Shown here: positions 60,772 to 64,000 of the stretch, one piece after another | How the letters are laid out: each line of letters starts with the position of its first letter | How positions within the stretch are numbered: position 1 is the stretch's first letter | Assembly: GCF_003550065.1 (NCBI RefSeq) | Contig: NZ_QXDC01000006.1 | Coordinates: forward strand, 1 to 64,000 | Reading direction: 5' to 3' | DNA: 64,000 nucleotides | Source: Hephaestia caeni | GTDB taxonomy: Bacteria > Pseudomonadota > Alphaproteobacteria > Sphingomonadales > Sphingomonadaceae | Program-made: the position numbers and the translations under genes | Notes under the pieces: model-generated | Told to the model about the DNA's origin: nothing | The model's input: the letters and a program-made list of their open reading frames with translations, nothing else | Databases searched by the model: none

Positions 60772-60881
60772 GCCGATCTTATGGCACAATCCAGTTACGT
60801 ATGCAAGGGGGATAGACGCCAATATTTTGTCGGTGATCGGGCGTCGGCGCCTTTTTATCCGACAGAGCGGTGCGAGCGACG

Positions 60882-63557
60882 TCACCCGGCCTTGCGCAAT
60901 CCCCTGGCGGGCTGGTTGAGGCGTTCGAGGTTGAAATGTTCGACGAACTCGATTCCCGCCTTGCCGTCGCTGGCCCAGCGCAGCCGGGCGGGGAACATCT
61001 CGTCTTCGAGCAGCTCGATCAGCAGATCGACGCCGATCGCGTCGTCGCCCGCCTCGATCCCGTCGATCATCGCGCCGGTGGCGGAAATGTCGCGGATGCG
61101 CACCTCGCCCGCCGTGCCGCCGCCCTCGATCCGCGCCGAACGCAGCATCCGCGCGCGCGGGCTGCGGCTGACCTTGTAGCCGACCGGGCTCGCCTTGCCG
61201 CCGTTGCCGAGCTGCTTTTCGACCTCTTCCGAGCGCGCGGGCTTGCCGTAGATATAGCCTTGGATGTGGCTGCACCCCAGGTCGCGGATCAGCGCGAGCT
61301 CGTCCTTCAATTCGACGCCCTCGGCGGTGGTCTCCATGCCCAGCGTCTCGGCGAGCGTGACGATCGCCTTGATGATCGCGGCGTTGCGATTGCCGGCGAT
61401 CGCCGCACCGCGGACGAACGACTGGTCGATCTTGATCTTGTCGAACGGCGCCTTCTTCAGATAGCCGAGCGACGAATAGCCGGTGCCGAAATCGTCGAGC
61501 GCGAGCCGCACGCCGATCGCCTTGAGGCTCTTGAACATCTGGTCCGACGAGGCGGTCTCGTCGAGGAACACGCCTTCGGTGATTTCGAGTTCGAGCCGCT
61601 GCGGCGCGATCCCCGATCGGGCGAGCGCATTGGTGACGATCGCGGGCAGCGCGGGGTTGGCGAACTGGATCGGCGAGACGTTGACCGCGACGCGGACGCC
61701 TTCGGGCCAGCGCGCGGCTTCGTCGCACGCGGTGCGCATCACCCATTCGCCGATCGTCTCGATCAGTCCGCATTCCTCGGCGACGGGGATGAATTCCGCC
61801 GGCGAGATCGCGCCGCGCGTCGGATGTTCCCAGCGGATCAGCGCTTCGTAGCCGACGATACGCTCCTCCCTGGTGGAGACGACGGGCTGATAGGCAAGGT
61901 GGAACTGGTTCTGCGCGAGCGCGTGGCGCAGATCGTCTTCGAGCGCCTTGCGGTTCTGCGCGCCGACGAGCAGTTCCGCACGGTAGAAGCGGTGGATGCC
62001 GCGCCCGTCGGCCTTGGCGGCGTAGAGCGCGAGATCGGCGTTGCGGATCAGGCTTTCCGAATCCTCGCCGTCCTCGGGGGCGATCGCGACGCCGATCGAG
62101 CAGCCGATCGAGATCGACGACCCCTGGATGAAATAGGGCTGCGACAGCGCGCCGATGACCGATTTGGCAAGCTCGCCCAGCCGATCGCGGTTGATCTCGG
62201 CCGGCAGCACGACCTCGAATTCGTCGCCGCCGAGCCGCCCGACCAGCCCCTTGTCGCCGATCGCGCGCTGGAGCCGCTGCGCGACCTGCTTGAGCAAGGC
62301 GTCGCCGGTCTGGTGGCCGAGCGTGTCGTTGACCGCCTTGAAGCGATCGAGATCGAGCAGGAACAACGCGGTCGGGCGATAGGCGCGCCGCGACTGGGCC
62401 AGCGTCTGATCGAGCGAGCGCTTCATCTGCTGGCGATTGGCAAGGCCGGTCAGCCCGTCGAAACGCGCGAGCCGCGCGATCTCGGCATCCGAGCGGCGCT
62501 TCTCGGTCAGGTCGCTGCCCGAGCCGATGAAACCCACGAAGCGGCCGCGATCGTCGGTGGCGGGGCGGCCCGAGATCGACCACCAGCAAGCGGCGTCGTC
62601 GGTGCCTTCGGCGCTTTCCCCGGAGCTGTCCCCGACTCTGCCGATCGCGGCGACCGAATAATCGGCGAATGCGGTGCGCGAATTGAGATGAAAGCCCAGC
62701 GTGCGCTCGGTATCCGGCGCGCCGCCGTCCATGCGGAACACCGCATTGAGCATCCGCCCGATCGGGCCGACGCCGTCGACGACGAGCTGGCGCGCGACCT
62801 TATCCGACAGGTAGGTCAGCCGGCCCTGGCGATCGGTCTGCCAGAACCAGCCCGAGCCGTGCGATTCGAATTCGGCGACGAGGCGGCTGGCGAGGCGGCC
62901 TTCGTTCTCGTGCACGGCGCGTTCGTCGGCGATCCGGTGATCGAGCGCGGCGAGGCGCTGCGTGACGAGGCCGAGGCACGCGAGCAGGCCGAGCGCGAGC
63001 AGCGTCGCGACGCTCGGCCCCGACAGCCACGAAATGACCGCCGCGAGCCCGATCGCGAAGCCGAGGATCGCCGCGCGGATCGCGAACAGCGCGCTCGCCG
63101 ACAGGCCGATCGCGCCCGCCACCGCGACGAAGCAGGCAAGCTGGAACGGGCCGGGGGGAAGCGCCACCGTCGTCTGGAGCAAGGTGAGCTGGCTGGCCGC
63201 CATCGCCACCGCCGCGCAGGCGATCGCGCGAACCTGGAGGTGCGGGGCCAGCCCGCGCCAGCGCCCGATCTTCAACACCGCGAACACCACCACGCCCGCC
63301 GCCGCGGCGAGCCCGCCCTCGACCAGTATCTGGGGCACCAGCGCCGGATGGCCGGCGCGGGTCGCGATCGCGACGCACGCTGCCACGATGACGATCTGCG
63401 CGATCATCGCCAGCGGCCACACCGCGCCGACCTGCCGCACCGGCTGGACGTGATCGAAGGCCGACGCCGCATCGCCCGGATCGACGAGCGACAGCAGCAC
63501 CGAATTCTCGCGGGCGCTGGCAGCGATGTTCATGGCCCGGCGGACGGAATCGGTCAT
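60882..63557 (-). CDS. Membrane-bound PAS-GGDEF-EAL-PilZ cyclic-di-GMP protein
   Basis: An 891-residue protein. Residues about 45-195 hold several membrane helices (MIAQIVIVAACVAIATRAG, ALFAIRAAILGFAIGLAAVI). A PAS domain follows (WFWQTDRQGRLTYLSDKVAR), then a GGDEF domain with intact RLGGDEFEV, an EAL domain with YEALIRWEHP, NVSPIQF, ALDDFGTGYSSLGYL and KIDQSFVRG, and a C-terminal PilZ-like segment (PRARMLRSARIEGGG, DISATGAMIDG). Both catalytic motifs look intact, so it could make or break c-di-GMP. The IS1595 element lies 61 bp past its stop. Confidence 0.92.
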   Translation of the reverse strand: MTDSVRRAMNIAASARENSVLLSLVDPGDAASAFDHVQPVRQVGAVWPLAMIAQIVIVAACVAIATRAGHPALVPQILVEGGLAAAAGVVVFAVLKIGRWRGLAPHLQVRAIACAAVAMAASQLTLLQTTVALPPGPFQLACFVAVAGAIGLSASALFAIRAAILGFAIGLAAVISWLSGPSVATLLALGLLACLGLVTQRLAALDHRIADERAVHENEGRLASRLVAEFESHGSGWFWQTDRQGRLTYLSDKVARQLVVDGVGPIGRMLNAVFRMDGGAPDTERTLGFHLNSRTAFADYSVAAIGRVGDSSGESAEGTDDAACWWSISGRPATDDRGRFVGFIGSGSDLTEKRRSDAEIARLARFDGLTGLANRQQMKRSLDQTLAQSRRAYRPTALFLLDLDRFKAVNDTLGHQTGDALLKQVAQRLQRAIGDKGLVGRLGGDEFEVVLPAEINRDRLGELAKSVIGALSQPYFIQGSSISIGCSIGVAIAPEDGEDSESLIRNADLALYAAKADGRGIHRFYRAELLVGAQNRKALEDDLRHALAQNQFHLAYQPVVSTREERIVGYEALIRWEHPTRGAISPAEFIPVAEECGLIETIGEWVMRTACDEAARWPEGVRVAVNVSPIQFANPALPAIVTNALARSGIAPQRLELEITEGVFLDETASSDQMFKSLKAIGVRLALDDFGTGYSSLGYLKKAPFDKIKIDQSFVRGAAIAGNRNAAIIKAIVTLAETLGMETTAEGVELKDELALIRDLGCSHIQGYIYGKPARSEEVEKQLGNGGKASPVGYKVSRSPRARMLRSARIEGGGTAGEVRIRDISATGAMIDGIEAGDDAIGVDLLIELLEDEMFPARLRWASDGKAGIEFVEHFNLERLNQPARGLRKAG

Positions 63558-63689
63558 CCGTGCATCTTAGCTGCACGCGCGTTTCGAAATGGTTTGCAAA
63601 ACATGGTCAGGGTCAGGACCCTAACGATTACGGCCCGGTGCGTTGATTCCGGGTTGTCCCCGCAGGCCGGCTGTGGGACGGACACGCGC

Positions 63690-64000
63690 ATGATCTGGAC
63701 GATTCTGCGGCTGGCGGGCTCGGCGGTGCTGGTGCTCCTGATCGTGGCGCTGCTGGCGATCGTGATCGTGCCGCGCTTCCTCGATCGCGTTTATTATCGC
63801 GGGCCGGTGAGCGACCATTTCGATGGCGCGCGCTTCTTCAACCCCGAGGGCGACGACACGCTGGCGCCGCCCGCGGGGCGCAGCCGGGGTGGTTTCCTGC
63901 TGCGCTATCTGTTCGGCCGCGACGATCGCCCCGCCTGGCCCGAGCAGGTCGCGGTGCGGCCGTCGGTGCCCGCGGCGCGCGTCGAGGGCGCGCGGATGGT
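63690..64000 (+). CDS. MBL-fold metallo-hydrolase, N-terminal part (runs off the window)
   Basis: The first 103 codons of a gene continuing beyond 64000. It opens with a membrane or signal segment (LRLAGSAVLVLLIVALLAIV) followed by VYYRGPVSDHFDGARFFNPE, the N-terminus typical of RomA/NAPE-PLD-like metallo-beta-lactamase-fold hydrolases. The HxHxDH metal motif itself would lie past the window end and is not seen, so the call rests on this N-terminal signature. Confidence 0.68.
   Translation, partial: MIWTILRLAGSAVLVLLIVALLAIVIVPRFLDRVYYRGPVSDHFDGARFFNPEGDDTLAPPAGRSRGGFLLRYLFGRDDRPAWPEQVAVRPSVPAARVEGARM

Larger units (their letters stand above)
58456..60820. mobile_element. IS1595-family transposon with three passenger genes
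   Basis: A complete 2365-bp element. Its ends are inverted repeats (left GGCGTTTATCCCCTTCGCAT, right, inverted, GGCGTCTATCCCCCTTGCAT), matching at 24 of the first 29 positions. It is flanked by a perfect 8-bp direct repeat AATATTTT (58448-58455 and 60821-60828), the duplication length of the IS1595 family. Inside are the transposase on the minus strand and a plus-strand cassette of three overlapping genes. The element is AT-richer than the chromosome around it and has inserted between nrdA and the GGDEF-EAL gene, disrupting no recognisable gene. Intact ends and frame suggest recent arrival. Confidence 0.93.

Noticed and set aside
60772..62589. The transposase frame stays open for 1.8 kb upstream, giving a 901-residue frame that could look like a fusion protein.
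   Set aside because: The upstream part is an alternative frame of the GGDEF-EAL gene on the same strand, lacks any family feature, and crosses the right end of the IS element; ATG 60771 gives the normal transposase length.

Overview
This 64 kb, strongly GC-rich window is a chromosomal segment of an alphaproteobacterium, most likely a sphingomonad (Sphingomonas or close relative). The pointers are a CtrA cell-cycle regulator with a TTAA-N7-TTAA site upstream, several TonB-dependent receptors, tryptophan-halogenase-like proteins next to a receptor, a PhoK-like phosphatase, a split methionine synthase, a short NrdA without an ATP-cone, and many dispersed palindromic repeats. No rRNA, tRNA or CRISPR array was found.

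Layout. 0-1.1 kb: start of a glutaryl-CoA dehydrogenase gene and a divergent CoA-ester lyase. 1.4-12.4 kb: a glycan-use locus (GH3 glycosidase, 1072-residue TonB-dependent receptor, two tandem flavin halogenase homologues, LacI regulator, MFS transporter), followed by a convergent alpha-ketoglutaric semialdehyde dehydrogenase. 14-19 kb: a second receptor, a YdeI/DUF1905 protein, an acyl-CoA dehydrogenase and a fumarylacetoacetase-family enzyme. 19.2-23 kb: branched-chain 2-oxoacid dehydrogenase E1alpha-E1beta-E2. 23-27 kb: a GH43 lipoprotein, a TonB protein, an aldo/keto reductase and small lipoproteins. 27.4-33.1 kb: a methionine-cycle operon (ArsR-methyltransferase regulator, metF, two-piece metH). 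33-43 kb: beta-helix protein, PhoK-like phosphatase, DsbD-like reductase, Bpt, threonine ammonia-lyase, amidohydrolase, GIY-YIG nuclease. 43-51 kb: ctrA, LysR/pirin/WrbA, VanY-like peptidase, RluA, ArfB, fRMsr, RcnB-like, KTSC and SNase proteins. 51.2-53.4 kb: a BglII/BstYI-like restriction enzyme with an MT-A70 methyltransferase and two small membrane proteins. 53.5-58.1 kb: nrdB and nrdA, separated by small genes and a DUF559 nuclease. 58.46-60.82 kb: an IS1595-type transposon. 60.9-64 kb: a PAS-GGDEF-EAL-PilZ protein and the start of an MBL-fold hydrolase.

Most notable: (1) a complete IS1595-family element (58456..60820) with imperfect terminal inverted repeats, a perfect 8-bp target duplication (AATATTTT) and a three-gene passenger cassette of unknown function packed against its transposase; (2) two unrelated small nuclease genes (GIY-YIG and DUF559) each bracketed by REP-type palindromes, the first by a 30-bp inverted pair; (3) a REP-type palindrome read in frame as the linker of the E2 acyltransferase; (4) candidate operators for the methionine operon, the glycan locus, the GH43 gene and the LysR/pirin pair. 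All functional calls come from reading motifs by eye; no database search was possible.
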